From the NCBI GenBank assembly GCA_023430365.1, contig JAEZAS010000030.1, positions 1 through 53,957 of the forward strand: DNA of 53,957 nucleotides, in the 5' to 3' direction. Shown piece after piece: positions 17,115 to 26,275 of the stretch. The DNA is from Planctomycetota bacterium. Its GTDB lineage: Bacteria; Planctomycetota; Planctomycetia; Pirellulales; Pirellulaceae. Made by a program: the position numbers and the translations under genes. The notes under the pieces are model-generated. The model worked only from the letters and a program-made list of their open reading frames with translations, did not search any database and had not been told where the DNA came from. Every line of letters starts with the position of its first letter. Position 1 is the first letter of the stretch.

Positions 17115-18164
17115 ATGAAAGCCGCGATCTTCGTCGAGCCCGGTCGGATTGTTTTGGAGGACAAGCCGATTCCGCAGGTCGGTCCTCGCGACGCACTCCT
17201 TCGTGTCACGACAACGACGATCTGTGGCACCGACATACACATTCTCACCGGCGATTACCCGGTTGCGCGCGGGACGACGGTCGGGCATGAGCCGGTGGGC
17301 GTCATCGAGCAGCTCGGATCCGCTGTTACGGGCTACGAGATTGGGCAGCGCGTGATCGCCGGGGCAATTACGCCCTGCGGCCAGTGTCACTTCTGCCTGG
17401 GCGGCAACCATTCCCAGTGCGGCGGCAAGCCGATGGGCGGATGGCGGCTGGGCAACACCATCGATGGTTGCCAGGCGGAATTCGTGCTGATCCCGGATGC
17501 GATGGTGAATCTCGCGCCGATACCGGATGATCTTACCGACGAGCAGGTTCTGATGTGCCCGGACATCATGAGTACCGGCTTCGCCGGCGCCGAACGCGGA
17601 GGCATCCACATCGGAGACTCCGTCGCCGTTTTCGCCCAGGGCCCCATTGGTTTGTGCACCACCGTTGGCGCCAAGCTGCGCGGAGCTACCACAATCTTCA
17701 CGGTGGACGGCCTCAACGAACGGCTGACCGTCTCACGCTCGCTCGGAGCGGATCAGGTGATCAACTTCAAGGATCAAGACCCCGTAGCCACCATTCGGGA
17801 GGCGACCGGGGGCCGGGGTGTGGACGTTGCCATTGAAGCGCTCGGCACCCAATCCACCCTGGAGAGCTCCCTGCGCGTACTGCGGCCAGGTGGCGTTCTC
17901 TCCAGTCTGGGCGTCTATTCGGGCAAGTTAACGTTGCCGCCCGATGCGTTTGCCGCCGGCCTCGGGGATCATACGCTCGTGACGACCCTATGTCCTGGCG
18001 GAAAAGAGCGGATGCGTCGGCTGATGAATGTGCTTGAGTCAGGACGGGCTGACCTGCGTCCACTCGTTACCCACCGGTTCACGCTCGACCAAATCGAAGA
18101 GGCCTACGACCTGTTTGCCAATCAGCGCGACGGTGTTATTAAGGTGGCAATAACAACGTCCTAG
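17115..18164 (+). CDS. Zinc-dependent alcohol dehydrogenase (copy 1)
   Basis: 349-residue medium-chain dehydrogenase/reductase. The catalytic zinc site is C37 (CGTDIH) with H58-E59 (GHEP); a structural zinc loop CGQCHFCLGGNHSQC follows near residue 92. The NAD(P)-binding Rossmann motif is AQGPIGLC. The sequence resembles the secondary-alcohol/isopropanol dehydrogenase branch. It interconverts alcohols and aldehydes or ketones and would regenerate NAD+ under fermentative conditions. It lies 21 bases after the Usp gene. A truncated relic of the same gene sits at 15433, and a more distant ADH is at 25210. Confidence 0.9.
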   Translation: MKAAIFVEPGRIVLEDKPIPQVGPRDALLRVTTTTICGTDIHILTGDYPVARGTTVGHEPVGVIEQLGSAVTGYEIGQRVIAGAITPCGQCHFCLGGNHSQCGGKPMGGWRLGNTIDGCQAEFVLIPDAMVNLAPIPDDLTDEQVLMCPDIMSTGFAGAERGGIHIGDSVAVFAQGPIGLCTTVGAKLRGATTIFTVDGLNERLTVSRSLGADQVINFKDQDPVATIREATGGRGVDVAIEALGTQSTLESSLRVLRPGGVLSSLGVYSGKLTLPPDAFAAGLGDHTLVTTLCPGGKERMRRLMNVLESGRADLRPLVTHRFTLDQIEEAYDLFANQRDGVIKVAITTS

Positions 18165-18198
18165 GCGGTATGGTGCGTGCTCTTTTGGAAAGGTCATC

Positions 18199-19908
18199 GT
18201 GCGCTACCTGGCTGTGGTCACCGATTACGATGGCGTCCTCGCACAGGACGGGCGCCCTTCCAGTACGGCCATTGCGGCAATTGGCCGACTACGCGCCTCG
18301 GGTCGTCGTGTGGTTCTGATCACGGGCAGGCGGCTGGAAGACCTGCAAGCGGTCTTTCCGCAGCTGGATCTTTTCGATTGCGTGGTTACAGAAAACGGTG
18401 CGGTCATTTACGAGCCAGCGACGCGCAGGGAAACGTCGCTGGCCAAGCCCCCTCCTCCGCAGTTCGTCCAGCGGCTCAAGGAATTAGGAGTGGAGCCATT
18501 AGAGGTGGGGCGTGTGATTGTCGCCACCTGGTTGCCGCACCATACCACAGTAGTCCAGGTCATCCAGGAGATGGGGCTGGAACTGCATGTGGCCTTCAAT
18601 CGCGCGGCGGTCATGGTGTTGCCCGCCGGGATTAACAAGGCCACGGGCATGGACTATGCCTTACGCAAGCTGGGGCTTTCACGTCACGAAGTCGTGGGGG
18701 TGGGCGACTCCGAGAACGACCATTCGTTTTTGGAGCGCAGCGAATGTCCGGCGACCGTTGCCAATGCGGTGCCGTCGATACTGCAAGCGGCAAACCTGGT
18801 CACCAAGGCATCGAATGGGGATGGGTTCGCGGAACTCGTCGATGAGCTCATCGGCAACGACCTGTGTCGCATGCAAGCCCACCTCCCCCAGCATCTGGTC
18901 ACGATTGGACGGCGAGAAGATGGGACCGAGGTCACCGTCCCGCCCTATGGCCTCAACATCCTGATTGCCGGCCCTTCCGGGAGCGGCAAATCGACCGTCG
19001 CCGCCGGAATCGTGGAACGGCTCATGGGACAGGAGTATCAACTGTGCATCGTCGATCCTGAGGGAGACTACGGAACACTACCCGATGTGGTCACGATTGG
19101 AAATCAAAATCACCCGGTGACCGTGGGCGAGGTGCTGGCCCTGATGGAGGATCCTAAGATCACGCTCAACGTCAACCTGCTCGGGATTCCCCTGGCCGAC
19201 CGACCGGAGCTTTTCGGGCAATTGTTTCCGAGCCTGCAATCCATACGGACTCGCACAGGTCGTCCGCATTGGATCGTTCTCGACGAAGCGCATCATATGT
19301 TGCCGGGCGACTGGGCGCACTCCGGTCGAACATTGCCCCAAAGTCTGGGTGAAACCGTGCTCGTAACCGTGCATCCCGATCATCTGGCTACCCGGGTGCT
19401 ACGGCTCGTGGACGTCGTAATCGTGGTCGGGCCTGTGCCGCAAAAGACCATTCAAAAGTTTGCGGACGCGATTGGGCGACCGCTCGATTGGCCGGAAGGT
19501 TTGACCAATGCACAAAACAGCGCAGTCGTTTGGTTCCCGCCAAAAAACGAGCCCCCCTATTCAATTCAAATCATTCCCGGAACCGCGGAACGCATCCGCC
19601 ATCATCGAAAGTATGCCGAAGGGAACATGCGGCATCGCAGCTTCTTTTTTCGCGGGCCGGGCAATCGTCAGAATATTCGCGCGCAGAATCTGGCCCTCTT
19701 CACGCAAATCGCCGATGGTGTGGATGACGAGACCTGGATGCACCACCTGCGCCGCGGCGACTATTCCCGATGGTTCCGCGGGTCCGTGAAGGACGCCTAC
19801 ATGGCCGATCAGGCAGAACAGATTGAACGTCGAAAAGACCTGCATCCGGCCGAGTCGCGCCGGCTGATTCGCAGCCTCGTTGAGGCACGGTACACGCTGC
19901 CGGATTGA
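18199..19908 (+). CDS. Fusion of HAD-IIB phosphatase and P-loop ATPase
   Basis: 569 residues, GTG start with GGAAAGG six bases upstream. Residues 1-215 are a HAD superfamily phosphatase of the Cof/SPP type: DYDGVLA (nucleophile D9, acid D11), ITGRR, and GVGDSENDHSFL. Residues 235-570 are a P-loop ATPase with GPSGSGKS (258-265) and Walker B WIVLDEAH (358-365), resembling HerA/VirB4/DUF87-type ATPases, followed by about 150 residues of unknown fold. A sugar-phosphatase-like module on a pumping-type ATPase is unusual. It lies in the stress operon between the dehydrogenase and PEP synthase; the role is unknown. Confidence 0.8.
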   Translation: MRYLAVVTDYDGVLAQDGRPSSTAIAAIGRLRASGRRVVLITGRRLEDLQAVFPQLDLFDCVVTENGAVIYEPATRRETSLAKPPPPQFVQRLKELGVEPLEVGRVIVATWLPHHTTVVQVIQEMGLELHVAFNRAAVMVLPAGINKATGMDYALRKLGLSRHEVVGVGDSENDHSFLERSECPATVANAVPSILQAANLVTKASNGDGFAELVDELIGNDLCRMQAHLPQHLVTIGRREDGTEVTVPPYGLNILIAGPSGSGKSTVAAGIVERLMGQEYQLCIVDPEGDYGTLPDVVTIGNQNHPVTVGEVLALMEDPKITLNVNLLGIPLADRPELFGQLFPSLQSIRTRTGRPHWIVLDEAHHMLPGDWAHSGRTLPQSLGETVLVTVHPDHLATRVLRLVDVVIVVGPVPQKTIQKFADAIGRPLDWPEGLTNAQNSAVVWFPPKNEPPYSIQIIPGTAERIRHHRKYAEGNMRHRSFFFRGPGNRQNIRAQNLALFTQIADGVDDETWMHHLRRGDYSRWFRGSVKDAYMADQAEQIERRKDLHPAESRRLIRSLVEARYTLPD

Positions 19909-19921
19909 TCAGGAAACCGCT

Positions 19922-20082
19922 GTGCAAATTCTTTGTCTCAATCAGGCCACCGACAGCCTCCCTGCCTTAGCACGGGCCGTCGATCCTCCCCACTACGACC
20001 GTGCTGGAGTTTGAGAAATGGCTGGAGCGGATCGGGATTATCGATCGCAAGAAGAACATCGAGGTCGATTCATCTAACTAAG
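19922..20082 (+). pseudogene. Possible gene-end remnant upstream of ppsA
   Basis: Two short overlapping frames look coding: one reads VQILCLNQATDSLPALARAVDPP and stops near 20014, the other reads VLEFEKWLERIGII and RKKNIEVDSSN before a stop at 20080. They could be pieces of one frameshifted small gene. I do not recognise the family, and chance is not excluded. Confidence 0.25.
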
Positions 20083-20116
20083 AGCGGCGCCTTCGTTGGC
20101 GATGGGAGTTCGTGCC

Positions 20117-22540
20117 ATGACAACTTCATCAACCTCCAAGTACATCCGTCGATTCGATGAGCTCGGCATCGACGATGTTCCGCTGGTTGGCGGCAAGAAT
20201 GCCTCCTTGGGCGAGATGGCTCGCGAGTTGGGACCACAGGGAATCAACTTGGTCGATGGGTTTGCAACTACCGCAGAAGCCTATCGCCATTTCATGGAAA
20301 CGACGGGCCTGGACCGGCGCATTGGCGAACTGCTGCAAGGACTGGATACCCACGACATTCGCAACCTTCAGCAGCGGGGTAGGTTGATCCGACAGGCCAT
20401 CATGGCGGCGGAGTTGCCGGATGATTTACAGGCGGCCATCGTCGAGGCTTATGACCAGCTAGGGAAGGACTCTCCCGAACCGCTCGACGTAGCCGTCCGC
20501 AGCAGCGCCACCGCCGAAGATCTACCCGATGCCAGCTTTGCCGGCCAGCAGGAGACCTATCTCAACGTCCAGGGGCATTCTGCGCTTCTGGATACGTGTC
20601 GGCGCTGCTTTGCGTCGCTTTTTACGGATCGGGCCATTTCCTATCGGGTAGATAAGGGCTTCGACCATCACCAGGTAGCCTTGTCGATCGGTGTGCAGCA
20701 GATGGTGCGTTCGGACCTGGCTGCTTCCGGCGTCATGTTCTCCATCGACACCGAAACCGGTTTTCAGAACGCCGTGTTGATCAATGCTGCTTATGGACTC
20801 GGTGAAAACGTAGTCCAGGGGGCGGTCAATCCCGACGAATACTACGTGTTCAAGCCGACGCTCAAAGACTTTCGCCCCATCCTGCGAAAGAAACTAGGGA
20901 GCAAGGAGTTCAAGCTGGTTTACGACGTTGGGGGCGGGAAGATGACGAAGAACGTACCGGTTCCTCCTGCCGACCGTGCACGCTTCGCCATCACGGACGA
21001 CGAGATTCTCACCCTCGCGCGATGGGCATGCCAAATTGAGGACCACTATAGTCGGAAGCGCAGCAGCTTTACGCCCATGGATATGGAATGGGCGAAAGAT
21101 GGCCGCTCGGGAAAGCTCTACATCCTCCAGGCCCGGCCGGAGACGGTCCAGTCGCAGCGGCAGACGCAGCAGCTGGAGATGTATCGCCTGAAGGAAAAGG
21201 GACATGCGTTGATCGAGGGGAGAGCAGTCGGCCAGAAGATTGCATTCGGGACGGTGCGCGTCGTTAAGAGTCCACAGGACTTATGCGAAGTTCAGCCGGG
21301 CGACGTACTGGTCACCGATAAGACCGACCCCGACTGGGAGCCGACGATGAAGAAGACGGCGGCCATCGTGACCAATCGCGGGGGGCGCACCTGCCATGCG
21401 GCCATTGTGAGCCGAGAACTCGGATTGCCGGCGATTGTCGGGACGGAAACGGCCACTGCCGTACTGCGGACGGGGCAAACGGTGACAGTCTCTTGTGCCG
21501 AAGGAGAGACGGGCCGAGTGTTTGACGGTCAGGTGCCGTTCGAAATCCAGCGAGTCGATCTGGCCAGCCTCACGCGGCCGAAAACCAAGATAATGATGAA
21601 TCTCGGCAATCCAGATGAAGCTTTGCGACTATCTCAGATCCCCAACGACGGCGTTGGACTAGCCCGCCTGGAATTCATCGTCTCTACCTACATCAAGGTG
21701 CATCCGCTGGCTTTGCTCCATGCCGACAGGATCTCCGTTGCAGACCGTATCGAGATCGAGCGGCTGACGGCTGGCTATGCCGATAAGGGACAGTACTTCG
21801 TCGACAAGTTGGCCGAAGGCGTGGCGATGATTTCTGCCGCCTTCTACCCGCGTGACGTCATCGTGCGGCTGTCCGACTTTAAGACCAACGAGTATGCGAA
21901 CCTGATCGGCGGGCACCCCTTTGAGCCGGTCGAAGAGAACCCAATGCTCGGGTTTCGCGGGGCCTCGCGTTATTATCATCCGCGATATCGCGACGGCTTC
22001 GCTCTCGAATGCCGGGCGATGAAGAAGGTTCGGGATGAAATGGGACTCGTCAACCTGAAGGTGATGGTCCCATTCTGCCGCACGGTCGAGGAAGGCCGCC
22101 GCGTGCAAGAAGAAATGGCCAAGAATGGCCTGGTGCGCGGCGAAAACGGCTTGGAGGTCTATGTCATGTGCGAGATTCCGAGCAATGTGATACTCGCCGA
22201 CGAGTTTGCCGAGATCTTCGATGGATTCTCCATTGGCTCCAACGATTTGACACAACTCACGCTCGGCGTGGATCGCGACTCTGAAATCGTGGCGCCCATC
22301 TTCGACGAGCGAAACCCAGCCGTAAAGTCGCTCGTGGCAAGCGTGATTCGCGCCGGCCAGGCCAAGGACCGAAAGGTTGGCATTTGCGGGCAGGCTCCTA
22401 GCGATTACCCCGAGTTCGCGAGGTTTCTCGTCGAACAAGGGATCGACAGCATCTCGCTAATTCCCGACGTGGTTCTGAAAACGACGCTCGACGTGTTGAA
22501 GCTGGAGCAGGCGCAGCAGAAATCGAATCCCGCCGAATAG
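20117..22540 (+). CDS. ppsA: Phosphoenolpyruvate synthase
   Basis: Pyruvate,water dikinase, about 807 residues, converting pyruvate + ATP + water to PEP + AMP + phosphate: the entry step of gluconeogenesis. N-terminal ATP-grasp domain (VGGKNASLGEM, VRSSATAEDLPDASFAGQQ), central phosphohistidine domain with H427 in GGRTCHAAIVSRELGLP, and C-terminal PEP/pyruvate TIM barrel with GSNDLTQLTLGVDRDS and the catalytic cysteine in GICGQAPSD. I start at 20117 because GGGAG lies about eight bases upstream. It completes the stress/carbon run that starts at 15836. Confidence 0.96.
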   Translation: MTTSSTSKYIRRFDELGIDDVPLVGGKNASLGEMARELGPQGINLVDGFATTAEAYRHFMETTGLDRRIGELLQGLDTHDIRNLQQRGRLIRQAIMAAELPDDLQAAIVEAYDQLGKDSPEPLDVAVRSSATAEDLPDASFAGQQETYLNVQGHSALLDTCRRCFASLFTDRAISYRVDKGFDHHQVALSIGVQQMVRSDLAASGVMFSIDTETGFQNAVLINAAYGLGENVVQGAVNPDEYYVFKPTLKDFRPILRKKLGSKEFKLVYDVGGGKMTKNVPVPPADRARFAITDDEILTLARWACQIEDHYSRKRSSFTPMDMEWAKDGRSGKLYILQARPETVQSQRQTQQLEMYRLKEKGHALIEGRAVGQKIAFGTVRVVKSPQDLCEVQPGDVLVTDKTDPDWEPTMKKTAAIVTNRGGRTCHAAIVSRELGLPAIVGTETATAVLRTGQTVTVSCAEGETGRVFDGQVPFEIQRVDLASLTRPKTKIMMNLGNPDEALRLSQIPNDGVGLARLEFIVSTYIKVHPLALLHADRISVADRIEIERLTAGYADKGQYFVDKLAEGVAMISAAFYPRDVIVRLSDFKTNEYANLIGGHPFEPVEENPMLGFRGASRYYHPRYRDGFALECRAMKKVRDEMGLVNLKVMVPFCRTVEEGRRVQEEMAKNGLVRGENGLEVYVMCEIPSNVILADEFAEIFDGFSIGSNDLTQLTLGVDRDSEIVAPIFDERNPAVKSLVASVIRAGQAKDRKVGICGQAPSDYPEFARFLVEQGIDSISLIPDVVLKTTLDVLKLEQAQQKSNPAE

Positions 22541-22959
22541 TATTGCGACGAGAGACTTTTGGAGACTAGCCGCGTCGAAAGGGCAGTTGGTGGCACGCTC
22601 GCGTGCCGCTGGCAGCAGACGCGACGCTGATGAGACGGACGGCGCGAGACAACGGGGGCGTAAGTGGTCGCCCGAACTAACGTAGATACAAAAAAAGCCC
22701 AGGGGTAACCTGGGCTTGGTCCGTCTACCCTAGGGGCGAACAACCTCGCTACTAGGGCAATCAAGTTGCGCGGGCACAACTCTCTTCGTAAATACCGCAA
22801 ACCACTCGCCGAGTCGACCTAAGCGCCGCCATACCCATAACCCACTGCAATCAATTGAAAGTCGTCAAATTCGGGTTATCGGCCGCGTCTGTTTGGCGAA
22901 AAGGTTGCCGGGCCAGGGCTTGCCGAGTTCGCATCCTCTTGACGGCAAAGCGCAAGCGG
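22541..22959. other. Intergenic region between convergent ppsA and unknown gene
   Basis: Contains a GGCACGC/GCGTGCC hairpin at 22592-22607 about 50 bases after ppsA, without a T-run, and the minus-strand terminator listed separately. No coding signal. Confidence 0.5.
22688..22717 (-). terminator. Rho-independent terminator, minus strand
   Basis: A perfect 9-bp stem AAGCCCAGG/CCTGGGCTT with a 5-base loop is followed, on the minus strand, by a run of T residues. It sits about 240 bases downstream of the minus-strand gene at 22960-23709 and would end that transcript; it faces ppsA, whose own strand lacks the T-run. Confidence 0.75.
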
Positions 22960-23709
22960 TTAAATAGCAACCTTCCAGAACTCGAGTACCTTGCGCACCT
23001 CGTCGCGCGGAAAGTGCGTCAAGCTCTCATCTGCCAACATGGCTCTGAAGTTCCCCTTCCTTCTGTCAATTTCCGCCCTGATACCTGGCGTGTTTGGTGC
23101 CGTGCCCGGGGGAAGGAGATTCGGCCGATCCGGTGCGGGCCAAGTATTCGGATACCCATCAGGAATTGACCCGCCTCGAATGGACTGAGTTTGAGCAGCG
23201 ACGCTTTCGTGCTCACAGGCCCAACCGTACAGATAAAACGCACAGGTTCTTAGCATCACTTTGATTTCCGGCAACGCATCGGTGAAGCCTTTAAGCGGCG
23301 TTGGAAGCCAGACCATGTTGGCGATGCACGAGTAGTAACGAGGGTCCTGGACAATGCTGCCCTGGGTGGCGAACGCAGGATCGTCATATCCCCAGATGTG
23401 GCAAACAGTCCAGTTCCTCGGCTTCGGACTGGCAACTCCGAGAGCCGTAACCAGCGATTTGCTGGCTGCGACATTTCCTTCAAACTTTTCGACCGCTACG
23501 TTCGTGGTCCGCTTGGTGTTGGTGTAGCGGCGTTGCCACGTACTGTCGTAAAGCGGCCGTCCCCGAGCGGTCCAAGGACACCACACCGGTAGCTGACGAA
23601 AAGTATCTGGATGAACCCATCGGCAAGTGCGAGCGATGATCTCAACGATGAGCGGAATCTTATCCGCAATTTCCGCATTGCCATCTGGGATGACGTTAGT
23701 TCCAGCCAT
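22960..23709 (-). CDS. Conserved-looking protein of unknown function, possible HNH-like fold
   Basis: 249 residues from the ATG at 23709, which has GAGGA seven bases upstream; no signal peptide. I do not recognise the family. The core NWTVCHIWGYDDP followed about 25 residues later by YSCIANMVWLPTPLKGFTD has the spacing and flavour of degenerate HNH nucleases (a DHI-like motif, then a NLVLLP-like motif). The C-terminal part is proline-rich then charged. It is the only unrelated minus-strand gene within the stress island and has its own terminator, so it may be a transferred single gene. Confidence 0.5.
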   Translation of the reverse strand: MAGTNVIPDGNAEIADKIPLIVEIIARTCRWVHPDTFRQLPVWCPWTARGRPLYDSTWQRRYTNTKRTTNVAVEKFEGNVAASKSLVTALGVASPKPRNWTVCHIWGYDDPAFATQGSIVQDPRYYSCIANMVWLPTPLKGFTDALPEIKVMLRTCAFYLYGWACEHESVAAQTQSIRGGSIPDGYPNTWPAPDRPNLLPPGTAPNTPGIRAEIDRRKGNFRAMLADESLTHFPRDEVRKVLEFWKVAI

Positions 23710-24228
23710 CCTTCGTTCCTCGTTTTGGTCTGAGCGGAAGGCGGACCTTGATTGTGAAATCTCAAGGATCGCCGGGTAGTATTTCGACCAGTGACTGTTG
23801 TACCAACGCATCGCGAACCGTGTCAGATACAGGATTGCGCGCGAGCAGTATTGGCCGTCCGTGGAGTTTGGGAAAGCACAGTTATTTCCCGTCTCAACGG
23901 AGGCGCGTATTCGGCCAAATTCCGCCTATGCCTTCCTGGCCGAGCAACGACAAAGCCCAGGGTGCCCTCTGCCTCTGTCCATTTGATTTCCTTTCGTGCA
24001 GAACCCACTTGCCGGTGTTGCTTTTCTCTCGACGAGGATGATGGTTTTTCGATGGACACCGTCGCTGAAGTTTCATGGACAACTACAACTCTGGAGGCCG
24101 CGAGCAGGATGTGCGATAACGCTCAGGTGTGACTGGATCGCACGCTCAGCTCTGACTTGCGACAGTCAAACGGCCGCGGTTCACGCGAAAAAGCCGGCCG
24201 GAGCGAGCGTTCTTCTTCTGTCCGAATG
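23710..24228. other. Intergenic region between divergent unknown gene and hsp20 copy 2
   Basis: Open frames exist on both strands but none has recognisable sequence or a ribosome-binding site. The right end holds the hsp20 promoter. Confidence 0.4.
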
Positions 24229-24245
24229 TTGGCATGTCCGTTGCG
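24229..24245 (+). promoter_or_regulatory. Sigma-54-type -24/-12 promoter of hsp20 copy 2
   Basis: TTGGCATGTCCGTTGCG: perfect TTGGCA -24 half, GG and GC exactly 10 bases apart, and TTGC -12 half. It ends 51 bases before the hsp20 ATG, matching the geometry of the element at 549-565. Sigma-54 dependence is inferred from the motif. Confidence 0.65.
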
Positions 24246-24296
24246 AAACTATCTGTCGGTGTCGCCGGTCGAACTCACGTAATAAGGAGACATGCC

Positions 24297-24743
24297 ATGA
24301 ACACTGCATTAGCAACTCGGACAACCCAAGGTGTAAAAACGTTCCGCGACGAATTGGAGGACATCTTCGGCCGGTTCTTCGAACCTCGCGAAGGTTGGTT
24401 CGGCGGTGAGATGGTAGTGCCATGCGATCTTGCCGAAACCGACAACGCTTTCGAGCTTCGAATGGACATTCCCGCGATGGACGCCAAAGACTTCGATATT
24501 GACGTCAACGGGAACACCGTGACCGTCCGAGGAGAACGCAAGGAGGAGAAAGAAGAAAGAGGCAAAACGTGGCATAGGGTGGAGCGCCGCTTTGGCAAGT
24601 TTGCCCGGACCGTCACTTTGCCTTGCAACATCAACGACGACGAAGTCGCCGCTGAGTACATGGACGGCGTTCTCACGGTTAAGCTTCCCAAGGCTGAAGA
24701 CGCGAAACCACGCAAAATCGACGTCAAGACGGCTGCTAAGTGA
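24297..24743 (+). CDS. hsp20: Small heat shock protein, Hsp20 family (copy 2)
   Basis: 148-residue paralogue of the protein at 49-495, identical at most positions including FGRFFEPREGWFGGE, TDNAFELRMD and RTVTLPCNIN. The alpha-crystallin domain is complete and ends with the LPKAEDAKPRKI tail shared by both copies. Main differences are scattered charged residues. The start follows AAGGAGA eight bases upstream. Retention of two near-equal copies with the same promoter type suggests dosage or differential regulation; which one responds to what cannot be told. Confidence 0.95.
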   Translation: MNTALATRTTQGVKTFRDELEDIFGRFFEPREGWFGGEMVVPCDLAETDNAFELRMDIPAMDAKDFDIDVNGNTVTVRGERKEEKEERGKTWHRVERRFGKFARTVTLPCNINDDEVAAEYMDGVLTVKLPKAEDAKPRKIDVKTAAK

Positions 24744-24842
24744 GGCATCGAGAATTGACCCTCGCATGCCGCCTGGCAGAGAATATCTCGCCGGGCGGGA
24801 ACAGTCTGGACCAGTGGCCTTTCATTCGCCAGCAGTCGGCAG

Positions 24843-25136
24843 GTGGAAGTATGCTTGACTCTTCGAGCAATCGATCACCGGCATATCTGCCTGGCGGAAT
24901 CAAATGGAAGCGCACGGCAGGCAGCGGCTCGCATGCAGCAACACGGAGCCGACTACTTGGTAGTCGTTACCGAGTTCCGCATCCCGGTCGGTATGATTGC
25001 CGATCGGGACTTGATGGAGCGAATCGTTGCAGCGAGCCGCGACGCAGCCGAGACAAAGGTGCTCGAAAGCAGAGGAATCATAGCGCCGACGATGTCTTGG
25101 GTCCCGACGAAATGTGGCCCGTCAATCAGTTGCTAA
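24843..25136 (+). pseudogene. CBS-domain protein, probably truncated by frameshift
   Basis: Frame of 97 codons with a good first CBS domain: SARQAAARMQQHGADYLVVV then RIPVGMIADRDLMERIVA. At the point where family members read VxDVMTxxPVTV the frame becomes unlike CBS (from about residue 78) and stops. The next frame over, with ADDVLGPDEMWPV and NQLLKSE, looks like the continuation. The second CBS domain is missing. The only in-frame starts are GTG at 24843 and a TTG at 24855. CBS pairs bind adenosine nucleotides; this one is likely broken. Confidence 0.5.
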
Positions 25137-25209
25137 AGAGTGAGTCGCCATAAGGGATCGCCACACAGCCAGTGTTTCCCGCTGCGAATAGACTCGCCTG
25201 GAGAGCGCT

Positions 25210-26238
25210 ATGAAGGCCATGCTGCTGGACAAAATCGTGAATGTGGAGAAAGGAGGATCTCCGCTTCGCTTGGGCGATGTCGACGTGCCGAATTTGGCGG
25301 ACGGCGAAGTGCTGATTCGCGTCAAAGCTTGCGGGGTATGCCATACCGATCTCGACGAAGTCGAGGGACGAACGCCTCCCCATCGGTTCCCCGCGATTTT
25401 AGGCCATCAAGTGGTTGGCGAAGTTGTTACCACCGGATACGACGTACACCGCTGGCAACCCGCCGACCGAGTTGGTGTTGCATGGATTGGGTACTCCTGC
25501 GGCGAGTGTGAATTTTGTACCTCTGGCCACGAGAACCTTTGCTCGGAGTTTCAGGCCACCGGTCGCGATCGGAATGGCGGATATGCCGAGTACATGACGG
25601 CGCGTTCCGAGTGCGTTTTCTCTATTCCACCGAACTATACCGACTCTCAAGCGGCTCCTCTTCTTTGCGCCGGAGCTATCGGGTATCGCTCACTACGGTT
25701 GACGGAACTGCACGACGGTCAGCGGTTGGGGCTGATGGGATACGGCGCCTCGGCGCAGCAAGTAATGATGCTCGCGAAGCATCTACTGCCAAAGAGCGAG
25801 GTGATGGCTTTCGCCCGCGACAAGATTGGACAGGCGTTGGCCATCGAACATGGAGCCAGTTGGGCAGGCGGGATCACCGACCGACCACCGAAGCAGTTGG
25901 ATGCGATTATCGACACCACTCCGGTCTGGTACACAGTACTTGCTGCGCTCGAGTACCTGCGACCCGGCGGAAAGCTGGTGATCAATGCGATCCGCAAAGA
26001 GGATCGCGACAAGGAAGCGCTCTTGCAACTGGATTATGCGAAGCACTTGTGGCTGGAGAAGCACGTGAAGTCGGTCGCGAACGTGACCAAAGCGGACGTG
26101 GCAGATTACCTGCAATTTGCCAGCAGGTTTCGGGTTGCAAGCGAGGTCGAAGAGTATCCTCTTTGCGATGCAAATCGCGCTTTGGAGCGCCTCAAGTTTG
26201 CGCCCGTTATCGGACCGAAAGTACTTGTGGTACCTTAG
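25210..26238 (+). CDS. Zinc-dependent alcohol dehydrogenase (copy 2, AdhP-like)
   Basis: 342-residue medium-chain dehydrogenase. Catalytic zinc ligands C38 in KACGVCHTDL and the GHQVVGEV histidine; structural zinc loop SCGECEFCTSGHENLC. The nucleotide-binding loop reads GYGASAQQ instead of GxGxxG, with only small side-chain changes. The overall pattern is that of zinc-binding alcohol dehydrogenases acting on primary alcohols with NAD(P). It is only distantly similar to the dehydrogenase at 17115. Followed by two cytochrome genes and a Usp gene on the same strand. Confidence 0.9.
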   Translation: MKAMLLDKIVNVEKGGSPLRLGDVDVPNLADGEVLIRVKACGVCHTDLDEVEGRTPPHRFPAILGHQVVGEVVTTGYDVHRWQPADRVGVAWIGYSCGECEFCTSGHENLCSEFQATGRDRNGGYAEYMTARSECVFSIPPNYTDSQAAPLLCAGAIGYRSLRLTELHDGQRLGLMGYGASAQQVMMLAKHLLPKSEVMAFARDKIGQALAIEHGASWAGGITDRPPKQLDAIIDTTPVWYTVLAALEYLRPGGKLVINAIRKEDRDKEALLQLDYAKHLWLEKHVKSVANVTKADVADYLQFASRFRVASEVEEYPLCDANRALERLKFAPVIGPKVLVVP

Positions 26239-26275
26239 GAGTGACGGCACTCCGCTTTTTCAAGGACTAGGATCA

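Noticed and set aside
22592..22607. GGCACGC/GCGTGCC hairpin after ppsA as terminator
   Set aside because: Loop of only two bases and no T-run; could be a weak pause site at most.
24852..25153. Second open frame in the CBS gene region starting at the ATG 24851
   Set aside because: Its translation is Arg/Ser-rich and unlike any domain except for the last stretch, which is best read as the frameshifted continuation of the CBS gene.
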